A DNA stretch of 64,000 bases from Novosphingobium sp. (lineage in GTDB: Bacteria; Pseudomonadota; Alphaproteobacteria; Sphingomonadales; Sphingomonadaceae): positions 22,679 through 86,678 of the forward strand of contig NZ_JAHEBV010000065.1 of assembly GCF_024642085.1 (NCBI RefSeq), given 5' to 3'. The translations under genes and the position numbers were made by a program. The notes beneath the pieces were generated by a model, which was not told the DNA's origin, did not search any database, and was given only the letters and a program-made list of their open reading frames with translations. Below, piece by piece: positions 45,762 through 55,749 of the stretch. Each line of letters begins with the position of its first letter. Position 1 is the stretch's first letter.

Positions 45762-46409
45762 TCAACCTTTAAGAATAGCTTCAATTGCCGCACTGACATG
45801 ATCGATTTCTTCCATGCCGTTGACCCGGCTGACGATGCCCCGCGTTTCGTAGATCGGCAGGATCGGAGCAGTCTTGGCACGGTATTCAGCCATGCGGGTG
45901 CGAACAGTTTCTTCGTTGTCATCCGGACGGCGCTTGAACTCGGTCGAACCGCACTTGTCGCAAACGCCGGGAACCTGTGGCAGCTCAAACTTGTCGTGAT
46001 AGCCCTTGCCGCAGCTGGCGCAGGTATACCGGCCGCAGATGCGGTCAACCAACGCATCTTCGTTCACTTCAAGCTCGATTACATGATCAAGTGTGCGGCC
46101 ACGCGCATCAAGAATGCTGTCCAGTGAGCGAGCCTGTTCGGCCGTGCGCGGATAGCCATCAAAGATCGCCCCGGTATCGGCGCCCATTGAATCCAGTTCC
46201 TCGCCGATCAGGGACGAGACAATCGCGTCGGAAACCAGTTCACCGCGCTCCATCACCGCCTTGGCCTCAAGCCCCGTTGGGGTGCCGGCCCTGACCGCAG
46301 CGCGCAGCATGTCGCCGGTCGAAAGCTGCCGCATCGCGTGCGCGTCAACCAAACGCTGTGCCTGGGTGCCTTTACCTGCGCCCGGCGGTCCCAACAGGAT
46401 GATGTTCAC
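45762..46409 (-). CDS. adk: Adenylate kinase with zinc-type LID
   Basis: A 215-residue enzyme. The P-loop GPPGAGKGTQAQRL is at about 7-20, and DGYPRTAEQA and GRYTCASCGKGYHD follow. The LID domain carries four cysteines in the pattern CASC...CDKC, a structural zinc site usual in Gram-positive bacteria and found in some alphaproteobacteria. It balances AMP, ADP and ATP. It sits between secY and rpsM, the common alphaproteobacterial position. Confidence 0.97.
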   Translation of the reverse strand: MNIILLGPPGAGKGTQAQRLVDAHAMRQLSTGDMLRAAVRAGTPTGLEAKAVMERGELVSDAIVSSLIGEELDSMGADTGAIFDGYPRTAEQARSLDSILDARGRTLDHVIELEVNEDALVDRICGRYTCASCGKGYHDKFELPQVPGVCDKCGSTEFKRRPDDNEETVRTRMAEYRAKTAPILPIYETRGIVSRVNGMEEIDHVSAAIEAILKG

Positions 46410-46450
46410 TTCGCGCTCCCCCTGGATAGCGTGATAGCGGAGTGCTGGCC

Positions 46451-47818
46451 TTAGCGCAGCCGCCCCTTGAGCTTGGCCTTCTTGATCAGATCGCCGTACT
46501 GGTGTGCAAGCAGGTGCGACTGAATCTGCGTGATCGTATCGACCGTAACATTGACCACGATCAGCAGGCTGGTCCCGCCGATGAACATCGCGGTTATACC
46601 GGTCTGCGCAATGATATATTCGGGCACAACGCAGACGAAAGTCAGGTAGATCGCGCCGATGACAGTGATCCGCGTCAGCACATAATCAAGGTAGGTCGCG
46701 GTGTTCTTGCCAGGCCGAATACCAGGGATGAACCCGCCGTTGCGCTTCAGGTTGTCGGCTGTCTCTTCCGGGTTGAACACAACCGCGGTGTAGAAGAAGC
46801 TGAAGAACAGGATGCCGAGAGCATAAAGCGCCATGTAAAGCGGTTTTCCATGCCCCAGATACTGGTTGAGGCTGACGATAAAGGCGCCGACCTTCGAATC
46901 CGGAGAGACAGAATTACCAGCAAACTGGGTGATGGTCAGCGGCAGCAGCAGCAGCGAACTGGCAAAAATCGGCGGAATAACACCAGCGGTATTGAGCTTG
47001 AGCGGCAGATGGCTGCGATCAGCCTGCATCATGCCGTTCTGGCTGGCGCGCTTGGGATATTGAATGAGCAGGCGCCGGGTAGATCGTTCCATGAAACAAA
47101 TCAGCAGCACCATAATAACGATCAATATGACAAGCCCAGCGATAACGAATCCGCTGATCGCACCGCTGCGGCCACCTTCAAACAGATTGCCGATAAAGCG
47201 CGGCATCTGGGCCACAATCCCGGCCATGATGATGAGCGATGTTCCGTTGCCAATCCCCCGGCTGGTGATTTGTTCGCCCAGCCACAGCAGGAACATGGTC
47301 CCGCCGATCAGGCTGATCACGGCACTGACCCGGAACATCATGCCCGGCATGACCACGGCCTGCAGGGCACTTTGCGCGCCGTATGCCTCAAGCCCTGTCG
47401 CGATGAACCAACCCTGGATCGCGGTGAGGAACACCGCGCCATAGCGGGTATATTGGTTGAGCTTCTTGCGGCCGCTTTCGCCTTCCTTCTTCAGCGCCGC
47501 GAGCGCAGGGTGCAGCGATGCAGCCAGCTGCACCACGATCGATGCCGTAATGTAGGGCATGACGCCAAGCGCGATCAGGCTCATGCGTTCGAGCGAGCCG
47601 CCCGAAAACGTGTTGAAAATGTCAAGGATGCCGCCCTGCGTCTGCTTGTACAATTCGCGTAGTATCAGCGGATTGACGCCGGGCAGCGGAACGAAGCTTA
47701 GGAAGCGGAACACGATCAGGGCGCCGACCGTGAACCAGATCCGGTTCTTTAGTTCGGTCGCCTTGGAAAAATTGGCGAGGCTCAGGTTGCTCGCGATATT
47801 GTCGGCGCGTGATGCCAT
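46451..47818 (-). CDS. secY: Protein translocase subunit SecY
   Basis: A 455-residue SecY with ten membrane helices. It starts MASRADNIASNLSLANFSKATELKNRI; FVPLPGVNPLILREL is the first plug-side segment, LWLGEQITSRGIGNGTSLIIMAGIV is a family signature, and YPKRASQNGM follows. It forms the protein-conducting channel with SecE and SecG. The ATG at 47818 gives the standard N-terminus; upstream in-frame codons are rejected. Confidence 0.98.
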   Translation of the reverse strand: MASRADNIASNLSLANFSKATELKNRIWFTVGALIVFRFLSFVPLPGVNPLILRELYKQTQGGILDIFNTFSGGSLERMSLIALGVMPYITASIVVQLAASLHPALAALKKEGESGRKKLNQYTRYGAVFLTAIQGWFIATGLEAYGAQSALQAVVMPGMMFRVSAVISLIGGTMFLLWLGEQITSRGIGNGTSLIIMAGIVAQMPRFIGNLFEGGRSGAISGFVIAGLVILIVIMVLLICFMERSTRRLLIQYPKRASQNGMMQADRSHLPLKLNTAGVIPPIFASSLLLLPLTITQFAGNSVSPDSKVGAFIVSLNQYLGHGKPLYMALYALGILFFSFFYTAVVFNPEETADNLKRNGGFIPGIRPGKNTATYLDYVLTRITVIGAIYLTFVCVVPEYIIAQTGITAMFIGGTSLLIVVNVTVDTITQIQSHLLAHQYGDLIKKAKLKGRLR

Positions 47819-47937
47819 TGTCTGGTCAAGCCTTGCTTGGAACGCCGGATGCGGCCCGGCTCCCCCCATTGATTACGGGAGCCCATATAGGACGCGGGCG
47901 GGAAGTCAAAAACCCCCAGCCCGCGCTTGTCCCGTGA

Positions 47938-48480
47938 TTATTCGCCCTTGCCTGCCTTGGCGGACTTGTTCGTCTCGCGGCGGGCGGCCTTCTTTTCCTG
48001 CTCGCTAGGCTTGGCTTCAGGCAGAGCTACCGAACCACCGGCCTTTTCCACCGCAGCCTTGGCCCCGGCCGATGCGCCGTCGACCGCGAACTTGACCTTG
48101 GCGGTCAGTTCACCTTTGCCGAGCAGGCGCACGCCGTCCTTGCCGCCGCGGGCCAGACCGGCCGCTTTCAGCGCGGCGTGGTCAACCACGGCCTTGATGT
48201 CCAGCTTGCCGGCGTCGATCGCCTTTTGCACCATACCCAGGTTAACCTCGGCAAAATCCTTGGCGAAGATGTTGTTGAAGCCGCGCTTCGGGATGCGCAT
48301 GTGCAGCGGCATCTGCCCGCCTTCGAAGCCGTTAACGCTGACGCCCGAACGTGCCTTGGCACCCTTCTGGCCGCGCCCGGCGGTCTTGCCTTTGCCCGAA
48401 CCGATGCCACGGCCCACGCGCATGCGTGATTTGCGGGCACCATCGTTGTCGCGGATATCATTCAATTTCATGTCGTGCAC
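47938..48480 (-). CDS. rplO: 50S ribosomal protein L15 with extended C-terminus
   Basis: A 180-residue L15 starting [41 protein letters not shown], with [17 protein letters not shown]. Escherichia coli L15 has about 144 residues; the extra part is a Lys/Ala/Glu-rich tail ([22 protein letters not shown]). It is normally preceded by rpmD; here an acyltransferase gene lies between, so the transcript that includes rplO and secY needs either read-through or a promoter inside the acyltransferase gene. Confidence 0.97.
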   Translation of the reverse strand: MHDMKLNDIRDNDGARKSRMRVGRGIGSGKGKTAGRGQKGAKARSGVSVNGFEGGQMPLHMRIPKRGFNNIFAKDFAEVNLGMVQKAIDAGKLDIKAVVDHAALKAAGLARGGKDGVRLLGKGELTAKVKFAVDGASAGAKAAVEKAGGSVALPEAKPSEQEKKAARRETNKSAKAGKGE

Positions 48481-48541
48481 TCGCTTTCGCTTTTGTCGCG
48501 CTGATGGAAGAGCGCGCCATTAGGCGCTTAAACCGAGGTTG

Positions 48542-49672
48542 TCACGCCCCAATAGAGGCTGTCGGGCAAACTTTCTGGCCGCTTGCCCCAAGCGCGCTGC
48601 GTAGCCAGCGTCGGCTTGGTTCTTCCCAGAACAGGAAAACACCAATTGATATGCTGATAGCAACAGGCAGGTTCGCAAGCCGGGCCCAAGTCAGCGGCAA
48701 AAAGAGCTCGAGTGTCTGACGAACGGGCAATTGCAGAATGTATAGGGCGTAGGACGCCTCACCTAGAAGTAGCAGCGGCCGTGAAGCAAGTATGCGGGCC
48801 AACCAAGTTTTCAGTGACGCAAGTTGCACGATGAGCAAGCCAGCAAAGACCATGGCAATCGAAACCAAACGTAATTCGCGGGAAAGGCACAAGGGCAGCG
48901 CAATTGCACACACCAGCGCTGCTTGAATCGCAGGACGGTGTAAATAACTTAAGAAGTCCTCGTGGCGTTTCCACAGGAGAGCGAGCACTACTCCGAACAG
49001 GAACTCAAAGCTCCGCATCAGCGGAATTGGAGCCCAGCGTAACGCGGGTTGAACAACCACGGAGCCGCCGAAGGTGGGCACAGCGAAAAGTACCATCGCC
49101 GCTGCGGCGATCACCCCAACGGATATCAGCTGACCCGAGGAGCTGTTGCGCAGAAATCTTAGCATCAAAGGCGCGGTCAAATAAAAGAACAGTTCTACCG
49201 ACAGTGTCCACGCTTGCATTAACCAAGCTAGGGAAAGGCTTGAGCCCGGCAAAGTCCAGCTTTGCAGCAGCAATGGGACTGTGAAAATCTCCACCAGCCC
49301 AAGCTCGCGCCAGACAAAAGGCAATTCCCAAAGCAACGCTAGAGCATAAACCGGATAAAGCCTTGCGAAGCGAGCCGCGGCAAATTGGGCAAGATCGGAT
49401 CGGTCGTTCATCCGCCAGATGTACTGATGAGCGATAATGAAACCGGACAGGATGAAAAAGATCGAAACCCCGAGGTAGCCATTTTTCAGCAGGTTTACGA
49501 TCGGATAGGGTAGTGCGCTAACTTCGGCCCAAGACGCGCCGAAATGGAAAAGCAAAACCATCAACGCAGCAACAAAGCGCAAACCGGTCAAAGCACCGAG
49601 TTGATCGGCGGACAATGCCGCTTGGCCGGTTTTGTTGTCCAGCAGAACCTCAGCCACCTCTTGCCTGGTCAT
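48542..49672 (-). CDS. Acyltransferase 3 family membrane protein, inserted in the spc operon
   Basis: A 376-residue integral membrane acyltransferase (OafA/YrhL type) with about ten hydrophobic helices. The family signature GLRFVAALMVLLFHFG places the conserved Arg at 32 and His at 43; FFILSGFIIAHQYIW and the C-terminal FWEEPSRRW are also typical. Such enzymes O-acylate surface sugars or lipids. The start is the ATG at 49672 with AAGGGG about nine bases upstream. Two sampled 60-base rows are 53% and 47% GC, against 78% in a rplO row and 63% in an rpsE row, which suggests transfer from elsewhere. It lies after a terminator-like hairpin and before rplO. Confidence 0.9.
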   Translation of the reverse strand: MTRQEVAEVLLDNKTGQAALSADQLGALTGLRFVAALMVLLFHFGASWAEVSALPYPIVNLLKNGYLGVSIFFILSGFIIAHQYIWRMNDRSDLAQFAAARFARLYPVYALALLWELPFVWRELGLVEIFTVPLLLQSWTLPGSSLSLAWLMQAWTLSVELFFYLTAPLMLRFLRNSSSGQLISVGVIAAAAMVLFAVPTFGGSVVVQPALRWAPIPLMRSFEFLFGVVLALLWKRHEDFLSYLHRPAIQAALVCAIALPLCLSRELRLVSIAMVFAGLLIVQLASLKTWLARILASRPLLLLGEASYALYILQLPVRQTLELFLPLTWARLANLPVAISISIGVFLFWEEPSRRWLRSALGASGQKVCPTASIGA

Positions 49673-49699
49673 CTGCCTGCCCCTTGATATTCAGCCGAC

Positions 49700-49734
49700 A
49701 AAAGAAAACGGCCTCCAGATCAACCGGAGGCCGT
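49700..49734 (-). terminator. Intrinsic terminator after rpmD
   Basis: ACGGCCTCC (49708-49716) and GGAGGCCGT (49726-49734) form a perfect 9-bp stem with a nine-base loop. On the minus strand it is followed by TTTTCTTTT (49708-49700). It lies about 26 bases after the rpmD stop and upstream of the acyltransferase start. Confidence 0.85.
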
Positions 49735-49760
49735 ATACTCTGATCAAGCCGGGTGCAGGT

Positions 49761-49952
49761 TCAATCGACCACGGCCACCATATGCGGCAGCTTGGCGATC
49801 GCGCCGCGCACTTCGGCGGTATCTTCAAGTTCCACTACCCGGTGCATCTTGCCCAAACCAAGACCGATAAGGATCTTCTTCTGGCTTTCCGGGCGGCGGA
49901 TCGGCGAACCGATCTGCTTGATCCTGATGGTCTTCTTTTCAGATTTTGCCAT
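49761..49952 (-). CDS. rpmD: 50S ribosomal protein L30
   Basis: A 63-residue L30: [21 protein letters not shown], then [21 protein letters not shown]. The gene directly follows rpsE (five-base gap). It is the last conserved spc-operon gene before the inserted acyltransferase, and its end is marked by a terminator-like hairpin. Confidence 0.96.
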   Translation of the reverse strand: MAKSEKKTIRIKQIGSPIRRPESQKKILIGLGLGKMHRVVELEDTAEVRGAIAKLPHMVAVVD

Positions 49953-49957
49953 CGTGC

Positions 49958-50716
49958 TTACTCCGTGATCGCATCAGCGGCGGCCTCAGCCTCCGCAACA
50001 TTGGCGCCGCCACGACCCAGCAGGTCAGCAACCTTCTTGCCGCGGCGCTGGGCGACCGACTTCGGCGAAGTCTGGTCAGTCAGCGCATCGAACGTGGCGC
50101 GGATCATGTTGTAGGGGTTGCTGGTGCCGACTGATTTGGTCACCACGTCTGCCACGCCCAGGCTTTCGAAGACAGCGCGCATCGGGCCGCCAGCAATGAT
50201 CCCGGTTCCGGCCGGAGCCGATCGCACATTGACCTTGCCGGCACCAAACCGGCCCTTGCCGTCGTGATGCAGAGTACGACCTTCTTTGAGCGGGACGCGA
50301 ACCATCTTCTTTTTGGCCGAGGCGGTTGCCTTGGTGATGGCTTCCGGCACTTCGCGGGCCTTGCCATGACCAAAGCCAACACGGCCCTTGCCATCGCCAA
50401 CCACGACCAGCGCCGCAAAGCCGAAGCGCTTGCCGCCCTTGACGGTCTTGGACACGCGGTTGATGTGGACGAGCTTTTCAATCAGCTCTTCGCCGCCGTC
50501 GTCGTCGCCGCCGCGGCCACGGCCACGGTCATTGCCGCCGCGTCCGCCGCGACCGCGATCACCGCCGCGATCGTTGCCGCCACGGCCTCGATTGCCGCCG
50601 CCTCGGTTGCCGCCTCGCGTTTCACGCACTTCGGTACCGCCTTCGGCACCCTGGGGATGTTCAGCCGCGATCGGCGTTTCGGCCGGGGCGTCTGCAATGT
50701 TGGTTTCGTCAGCCAT
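49958..50716 (-). CDS. rpsE: 30S ribosomal protein S5 with Arg-Gly-rich N-terminal extension
   Basis: A 252-residue S5; Escherichia coli S5 has 167. The conserved core starts near residue 76 ([20 protein letters not shown]) and includes [15 protein letters not shown] and [19 protein letters not shown]. Residues 34-70 are almost only Gly, Arg, Asn and Asp ([19 protein letters not shown] and so on), like an RNA-binding RGG domain, after an acidic Ala/Glu/Pro stretch. S5 guides decoding accuracy and helicase activity at the mRNA entry. The ATG at 50716 is the first that gives the extension, one base after the rplR stop. Confidence 0.97.
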   Translation of the reverse strand: MADETNIADAPAETPIAAEHPQGAEGGTEVRETRGGNRGGGNRGRGGNDRGGDRGRGGRGGNDRGRGRGGDDDGGEELIEKLVHINRVSKTVKGGKRFGFAALVVVGDGKGRVGFGHGKAREVPEAITKATASAKKKMVRVPLKEGRTLHHDGKGRFGAGKVNVRSAPAGTGIIAGGPMRAVFESLGVADVVTKSVGTSNPYNMIRATFDALTDQTSPKSVAQRRGKKVADLLGRGGANVAEAEAAADAITE

Positions 50717-50717
50717 C

Positions 50718-51059
50718 TTAGAACTCCAGCCCGCCTTCACGCGCGGCATCAGCCAGCGCTTTGACGCGGCCATGGAACAGGAAGCCGCCGCGATCGAACA
50801 CGACGGAAGTCACGCCCGCCTTCTTGGCGGCAGCAGCCAGATCGGAACCGACCTTGGCTGCGGCATCGACATTGGCGCCAACCTTGGTGCCCAGCGTCGA
50901 TGCAGCAGCGACCGTACGGCCGGCGGCATCGTCGATGATCTGAGCGTAGATGTGACGGCCCGAGCGGTGAACGGAAAGACGCGGACGCCCACCGGAACGC
51001 GCCTTGAGGGCAGTCCGGACGCGCCGACGACGGCGATCGAAGAGTGAGAGCTTGGCCAT
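50718..51059 (-). CDS. rplR: 50S ribosomal protein L18
   Basis: A 113-residue L18 that binds 5S r[43 protein letters not shown] and the C-terminal [21 protein letters not shown]. It overlaps rplF by one base (TAATG). Confidence 0.97.
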   Translation of the reverse strand: MAKLSLFDRRRRRVRTALKARSGGRPRLSVHRSGRHIYAQIIDDAAGRTVAAASTLGTKVGANVDAAAKVGSDLAAAAKKAGVTSVVFDRGGFLFHGRVKALADAAREGGLEF

Positions 51060-51592
51060 TACTTCTTCTTCCCTTCCTTGCGGAAGATGTACTCGCCGCG
51101 GTACTTGATACCCTTGCCCTTATAAGGTTCGGGCTTGCGCCAGCGGCGGATCTCGGCGGCCACCTGGCCGACCTTCTGCTTGTCGATGCCCGAGATTTCG
51201 ACCGTGGTGTTGTCCGGGGTCTTGATCTCGATACCTTCGGGCACTGCGAAATCGACGTCATGGCTGTAACCCAGCTGAAGCTTCAGGTTCTTGCCCTGAG
51301 CGTTCGCACGGTAGCCGACGCCGGTGATTTCGAGCACCTTGGTGTAACCTTCTGTCACGCCGGTGACCAGGTTATCGACCAGCGTGCGCTGCATGCCCCA
51401 GAACGCGCGAGCGGCCTTGGTGTCGTTGGCGGGCTTCACCAGGATGCTGTCGCCATCGACAGTGTAGCTGATCTCGTCACGCAGGTTCAGCGTCAAGGTG
51501 CCCTTGGGACCCTTAACCGACAGCACACCGTTGGCGATTTCTGCGGAAACACCGCTGGGAATGGCAACGGGACGTTTACCGATGCGGCTCAT
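51059..51592 (-). CDS. rplF: 50S ribosomal protein L6
   Basis: A 177-residue L6 with [15 protein letters not shown] at the start, [20 protein letters not shown] and the C-terminal [19 protein letters not shown]. It sits near the factor-binding site of the 50S subunit. It overlaps rpsH by one base. Confidence 0.98.
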   Translation of the reverse strand: MSRIGKRPVAIPSGVSAEIANGVLSVKGPKGTLTLNLRDEISYTVDGDSILVKPANDTKAARAFWGMQRTLVDNLVTGVTEGYTKVLEITGVGYRANAQGKNLKLQLGYSHDVDFAVPEGIEIKTPDNTTVEISGIDKQKVGQVAAEIRRWRKPEPYKGKGIKYRGEYIFRKEGKKK

Positions 51593-51987
51593 CAGAACAC
51601 CTCCGCCAGCACTTCGCCGCCGACGTTCTGGGCGCGCGCTTCGGCATCCGAAAGCACGCCCTTCGGCGTCGAGACGATGGTGATGCCAAGGCCGTTGCGG
51701 ATCACCGGGAGTTCCTTGGAACCCGAGTAGACACGGCGGCCAGGCTTCGAGACGCGCGCGACATGCTTGATCGCCGGTTCGCCTTCGAAATACTTCAGTT
51801 CAATGCGCAGCTGCGGGTGAACGCCGGTCGCGTCCTCGGCGTAGCCACGGATATAGCCTTCGCGCTGCAGGACTTCGAGAACGCTGGTGCGCAGCTTCGA
51901 AGCCGGCGAAAGGACTGAGTCCTTCTTTGCACGCTGGCCGTTGCGGATGCGGGTGAGCATATCACCCAGGGGATCGGTCATCGCCAT
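51592..51987 (-). CDS. rpsH: 30S ribosomal protein S8
   Basis: A 131-residue S8: [30 protein letters not shown] and the C-terminal [21 protein letters not shown]8 binds helix 21 of 16S rRNA and represses the spc operon in Escherichia coli; whether this holds here is not shown. Ten bases separate it from rpsN. Confidence 0.98.
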   Translation of the reverse strand: MAMTDPLGDMLTRIRNGQRAKKDSVLSPASKLRTSVLEVLQREGYIRGYAEDATGVHPQLRIELKYFEGEPAIKHVARVSKPGRRVYSGSKELPVIRNGLGITIVSTPKGVLSDAEARAQNVGGEVLAEVF

Positions 51988-51997
51988 AGGGGTATCC

Positions 51998-52303
51998 TTA
52001 CCAGCTCGACTTGGTGACGCCGGGGATCATGCCCTTGTTGGCAAGATCACGCAGCTCGATACGGCACAAGCCGAACTTGCGGTAATAGGCGCGCGGGCGC
52101 CCGGTGGTTGCGCAGCGGTTGCGCACGCGGGTCGGATTCGCGTTGCGCGGCACTTCCGCCAGCTTGAGACGTGCGATCAGACGCTCGGTATCATCGAGCG
52201 ACTTGTCGTCCGCGACAGCCTTCAGCTTCGCGTACTTCGCAGCATACTTCTTAACGAGCTTCTTGCGCCGCTCGTTCTTGTTCACGGAACTCAGTTTCGC
52301 CAT
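51998..52303 (-). CDS. rpsN: 30S ribosomal protein S14 (zinc-free type)
   Basis: A 101-residue S14: [20 protein letters not shown] at the start, then [45 protein letters not shown]. It is the longer form without the CxxC zinc knuckle, as in most proteobacteria. Confidence 0.98.
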   Translation of the reverse strand: MAKLSSVNKNERRKKLVKKYAAKYAKLKAVADDKSLDDTERLIARLKLAEVPRNANPTRVRNRCATTGRPRAYYRKFGLCRIELRDLANKGMIPGVTKSSW

Positions 52304-52332
52304 GGACTTAAGCTCTCTTCTTCAAACGGTCT

Positions 52333-52926
52333 TCACGCGGCCTGCTGCTGGTCAGCAGCATCCAGCGGGAACGGGAAACCGAACAGGCGCAGCAGTTCGC
52401 GGGCCTCTTCGTCGGTCTTGGCAGTGGTGGTGACAATGATGTCCATGCCCCGCACCTTCTCGATCTGGTCGTAGCTGATCTCTGGAAAGATGATCTGCTC
52501 CTTCAGGCCCATCGCGTAGTTGCCGCGTCCGTCGAACGACTTGGGGTTCAACCCACGGAAGTCACGGATGCGCGGCATGGCCACGGTAACAAGACGGTCG
52601 AGAAACTCGTACATGCGTTCGCGGCGCAGGGTGACCTTGCAACCGATCGGCATGCCTTCACGCAGCTTGAATTGCGCAATCGACTTCTTTGCCTTGGTGA
52701 TCACGGGCTTCTGGCCAGCGATCAGTTCCATTTCGGCCGCAGCAGTGGTGACTTTTTTCTTGTCCTGGCTGCCTTCCCCGACACCCATGTTGATCGTGAT
52801 CTTTTCGATCTTGGGAACTTCGAGCGCGTTCTTGTAGCCGAACTTCTCGGTCATCGCCTGAGCGATTTCCGTGTCATACTTGCTGCGCATGCGCGGCATG
52901 TACTTGGTAGTGTCCTGCTTAGCCAT
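52333..52926 (-). CDS. rplE: 50S ribosomal protein L5
   Basis: A 197-residue L5: [42 protein letters not shown] and [21 protein letters not shown]. It binds 5S rRNA and contacts the P-site tRNA. The ATG at 52926 overlaps the rplX end by eight bases. Confidence 0.97.
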   Translation of the reverse strand: MAKQDTTKYMPRMRSKYDTEIAQAMTEKFGYKNALEVPKIEKITINMGVGEGSQDKKKVTTAAAEMELIAGQKPVITKAKKSIAQFKLREGMPIGCKVTLRRERMYEFLDRLVTVAMPRIRDFRGLNPKSFDGRGNYAMGLKEQIIFPEISYDQIEKVRGMDIIVTTTAKTDEEARELLRLFGFPFPLDAADQQQAA

Positions 52927-53242
52927 CGATCTTCTCCCCCGACTTAACAGCGACGCGGACCTTTTTGCCATCCTTGCCGGTTTCGAAACGAACCCGGGTA
53001 GCCTTGCCGGTCTTGGGATCCGCTAGTCCGACCTTGGCGATCGCCAGTGGCGCTTCGCTGCGGTCAATTCCGCCCTGCGGATTGGCCTGGGTCGGCTTAC
53101 GGTGACGGGCGGCAACGTTGACGCCGGCAACCACGACTTTGCCTTCCTTGGGCATGACTTGCAGGACGGTACCGGTACGGCCCTTGTCCTTGCCCGAGCG
53201 GACCACGATGGTGTCGCCCTTCTTGATCTTTGCGGCGGCCAT
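52919..53242 (-). CDS. rplX: 50S ribosomal protein L24
   Basis: A 107-residue L24: [23 protein letters not shown] (KOW motif), [19 protein letters not shown] and the basic C-terminus. It is an assembly initiator of the 50S subunit. It overlaps rplE by eight bases and rplN by one. Confidence 0.97.
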   Translation of the reverse strand: MAAAKIKKGDTIVVRSGKDKGRTGTVLQVMPKEGKVVVAGVNVAARHRKPTQANPQGGIDRSEAPLAIAKVGLADPKTGKATRVRFETGKDGKKVRVAVKSGEKIDG

Positions 53243-53610
53243 TACAGCACCTCCGGCGCGAGGCTGATGATCTTCATGTAACCGCGGCCGCGCAGTTCGC
53301 GAACCACGGGGCCGAAGATACGCGTGCCGATAGGCTCGGCGTTCTTGTTGATCAGCACCGCCGCATTGCTGTCAAAGCGGATCACCGAACCGTCGGTCCG
53401 GCGAACTTCTTTCTTAGTGCGAACGATTACGGCACGGTGCACGTCACCCTTCTTCACTTTGGTGCGCGGCTGCGCTTCCTTGACCGAGACGACGATGATG
53501 TCGCCCACGCCGGCAGTGCGGCGCTTCGATCCGCCCAGCACCTTGATGCACTGGACGCGCTTGGCACCGCTGTTGTCAGCGACGTCTAGCTGGGATTGCA
53601 TCTGGATCAT
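53242..53610 (-). CDS. rplN: 50S ribosomal protein L14
   Basis: A 122-residue L14: [45 protein letters not shown] and [13 protein letters not shown]. It sits at the subunit interface near the sarcin-ricin loop. A 118-base spacer separates it from rpsQ. Confidence 0.98.
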   Translation of the reverse strand: MIQMQSQLDVADNSGAKRVQCIKVLGGSKRRTAGVGDIIVVSVKEAQPRTKVKKGDVHRAVIVRTKKEVRRTDGSVIRFDSNAAVLINKNAEPIGTRIFGPVVRELRGRGYMKIISLAPEVL

Positions 53611-53728
53611 TGATCCGGTTCCTTCTCACTGGCTTGCCGGAACCAGTCCGGCAGTTCCAAAAACGGTTTACTTGCTGGTCGCTTCGCGAACCGGAAAAGT
53701 GGCAGCCACCTTTCCTGCGAAACGCCCC

Positions 53729-53998
53729 TCAGACGTCGGCTTCGACCGCAGCGGCCTTCCCGGCGGTGACGCGCTCGACGACCTTCCAGGTCTTGAGCTT
53801 GGACATCGGACGGGTTTCCTCGATGCGGACGGTTTCGCCGGTCTTGAAGGCGTTGTCCTCATCATGCGCGTGGTACTTCTTCGAACGGCGGATGATCTTC
53901 CCGTAGAGCGGGTGCTTCACCTTACGTTCGACCTTGACCACGACGGTCTTGTCGGTCTTGTCGGAAACAACGGTCCCGATCAGGATACGCTTGGGCAT
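53729..53998 (-). CDS. rpsQ: 30S ribosomal protein S17
   Basis: An 89-residue S17 starting [21 protein letters not shown], with [24 protein letters not shown]. It is a primary 16S rRNA binder. Upstream in-frame codons lie inside rpmC and are rejected. Confidence 0.97.
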   Translation of the reverse strand: MPKRILIGTVVSDKTDKTVVVKVERKVKHPLYGKIIRRSKKYHAHDEDNAFKTGETVRIEETRPMSKLKTWKVVERVTAGKAAAVEADV

Positions 53999-54008
53999 CG
54001 TTGCCTCC

Positions 54009-54209
54009 TTACTTGCTGCTACGGGCGCGTTCGCCCTGCAACGTCTTGATGCGGGCGATGTCGCGGCGGACCTCCTTGATACGCGCGGGGCGCTCAAGCT
54101 GGTTCGTCGCGGCCTGGAAACGCAGGTTGAATGCCTCGCGCTTCAGTTCGCCCATGTCAGCGGTCAGCTGATCGTCGCTTTTCGCGCGCATATCGTCAGC
54201 CTTGGCCAT
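54009..54209 (-). CDS. rpmC: 50S ribosomal protein L29
   Basis: A 66-residue L29: [25 protein letters not shown], then [11 protein letters not shown]. It is at the exit tunnel near L23, where trigger factor docks. It overlaps rplP by one base. Confidence 0.96.
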   Translation of the reverse strand: MAKADDMRAKSDDQLTADMGELKREAFNLRFQAATNQLERPARIKEVRRDIARIKTLQGERARSSK

Positions 54210-54643
54210 TATTCACCTCCGAGGTGGCTGGTGTCGCCCAGGCGGGCAACGACCTTGGTCTTGATCGGCAGCTTCATTGCCGCGCGGCTGAACGCCTCGG
54301 CGGCCAGCGGGCCGGCTACGCCGTCGAGTTCGAACAGGATGCGACCCGGCTTCACCCGTGCTGCCCAGTATTCAACCGAACCCTTGCCCTTGCCCTGACG
54401 GACTTCAGCAGGCTTCTTCGACACCGGCACGTCCGGGAACACGCGGATCCAAAGACGGCCCTGACGCTTGATGTGGCGGGTGATCGCACGGCGAGCCGCT
54501 TCGATCTGGCGCGCGGTGATGCGTTCCGGCTCAAGCGCCTTCAGCCCGTATGAGCCAAAGTTCAGATCGGTGCCGCCCTTGGCTTCACCTTTGATCCGGC
54601 CTTTGAACTGCTTGCGGAATTTATGCTTTTTGGGTTGTAGCAT
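54209..54643 (-). CDS. rplP: 50S ribosomal protein L16
   Basis: A 144-residue L16: [47 protein letters not shown] and [22 protein letters not shown]. It contacts the A-site tRNA. Two bases separate it from rpsC. Confidence 0.98.
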   Translation of the reverse strand: MLQPKKHKFRKQFKGRIKGEAKGGTDLNFGSYGLKALEPERITARQIEAARRAITRHIKRQGRLWIRVFPDVPVSKKPAEVRQGKGKGSVEYWAARVKPGRILFELDGVAGPLAAEAFSRAAMKLPIKTKVVARLGDTSHLGGE

Positions 54644-54645
54644 GA

Positions 54646-55356
54646 TTAGTTCCTGCGATCTTCACGGGCCGGACGGACGCCGGAAGTCTGGGCTTCCATC
54701 ATCAAACGGTCCTGCGCCATGGGGTCGTGACCAAGGATTTCGCCCTTGAAAACCCACACTTTGATGCCGATGATGCCATAGGTAGTCAGCGCTTCGGCTT
54801 CGGCATAATCGATGTTCGCGCGCAGGGTGTGCAGAGGCACACGACCTTCGCGGTACTGTTCGACGCGGGCGATTTCCGCGCCGCCAAGCCGTCCGCCGCA
54901 GACAACCTTAATGCCTTCAGCACCCAGGCGCATAGCCGATTGCATCGCGCGCTTCATGGCCCGGCGGAACGCCACGCGGCGGATCAACTGATCGGCAATA
55001 CCTTGGGCAACAAGCTTGGCGTCAACTTCCGGCTTGCGGATTTCAACAATGTTGAGCTTGACGTCGCTATCGGTCATCGACGCAAGTTGCGAACGCAGCT
55101 TTTCGATGTCCGCACCCTTCTTGCCGATGATTACACCTGGACGGGCGGCATAGATGGATACGCGGCACAGCTTGGCCGGACGTTCGATCACGACCTTGCT
55201 GATCGCCGCCTGCGGCAGGGTTTCCAGCACGTACTTGCGGATCTTGAGGTCTTCCTCAAGAAGCTTCGCATAGTTCTTGCCTTCCGCGTACCAGCGGCTG
55301 TCCCAGGTACGGTTGATCTGCAGACGCAGGCCGATCGGGTTTGACTTATGACCCAT
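54646..55356 (-). CDS. rpsC: 30S ribosomal protein S3
   Basis: A 236-residue S3: [22 protein letters not shown]-domain segment [17 protein letters not shown], and [31 protein letters not shown]. It forms part of the mRNA entry helicase with S4 and S5. Confidence 0.98.
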   Translation of the reverse strand: MGHKSNPIGLRLQINRTWDSRWYAEGKNYAKLLEEDLKIRKYVLETLPQAAISKVVIERPAKLCRVSIYAARPGVIIGKKGADIEKLRSQLASMTDSDVKLNIVEIRKPEVDAKLVAQGIADQLIRRVAFRRAMKRAMQSAMRLGAEGIKVVCGGRLGGAEIARVEQYREGRVPLHTLRANIDYAEAEALTTYGIIGIKVWVFKGEILGHDPMAQDRLMMEAQTSGVRPAREDRRN

Positions 55357-55359
55357 AAC

Positions 55360-55749
55360 TTATGCCTCCCCTGCTACGTCGGACACTTCGCGCACCACGA
55401 TCCGCAGCCGGCTGAACGGCTTGAGGATGCGGGTCGACTTGCCGCGACCGCGGGTATGAAAACGCTTCATGGTGATCGACTTGCCAACGCTGGCTTCGGC
55501 GACGACGAGTGCGTCCACATCAAGGTTGTGGTTGTTTTCCGCATTGGCGATCGCGGACGCGAGCACCTTGCGGGCGTCAACAGCCATCGCACGCTTTGAG
55601 AAAGCGAGGATGTTCATGGCCTCTTCGGCCTTCTTGCCACGGATCAGACCAGCAACCAGATTCAGCTTCTGCGCCGAACCACGGATCTGGGTGCCGACCG
55701 ACAGCGCCTCGTTGTCGCCGACCCGGCGCGGAGACTTTTCCTTGCCCAT
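55360..55749 (-). CDS. rplV: 50S ribosomal protein L22
   Basis: A 129-residue L22: QKLNLVAGLIRGKKAEEAMNIL and ITMKRFHTRGRGKSTRILKPFS, the latter close to the hairpin that lines the exit tunnel. The ATG at 55749 overlaps rpsS by one base. Confidence 0.97.
   Translation of the reverse strand: MGKEKSPRRVGDNEALSVGTQIRGSAQKLNLVAGLIRGKKAEEAMNILAFSKRAMAVDARKVLASAIANAENNHNLDVDALVVAEASVGKSITMKRFHTRGRGKSTRILKPFSRLRIVVREVSDVAGEA

Noticed and set aside
46442..47662. A plus-strand open frame of 406 codons opposite secY
   Set aside because: Antisense shadow; secY on the minus strand has all family motifs.
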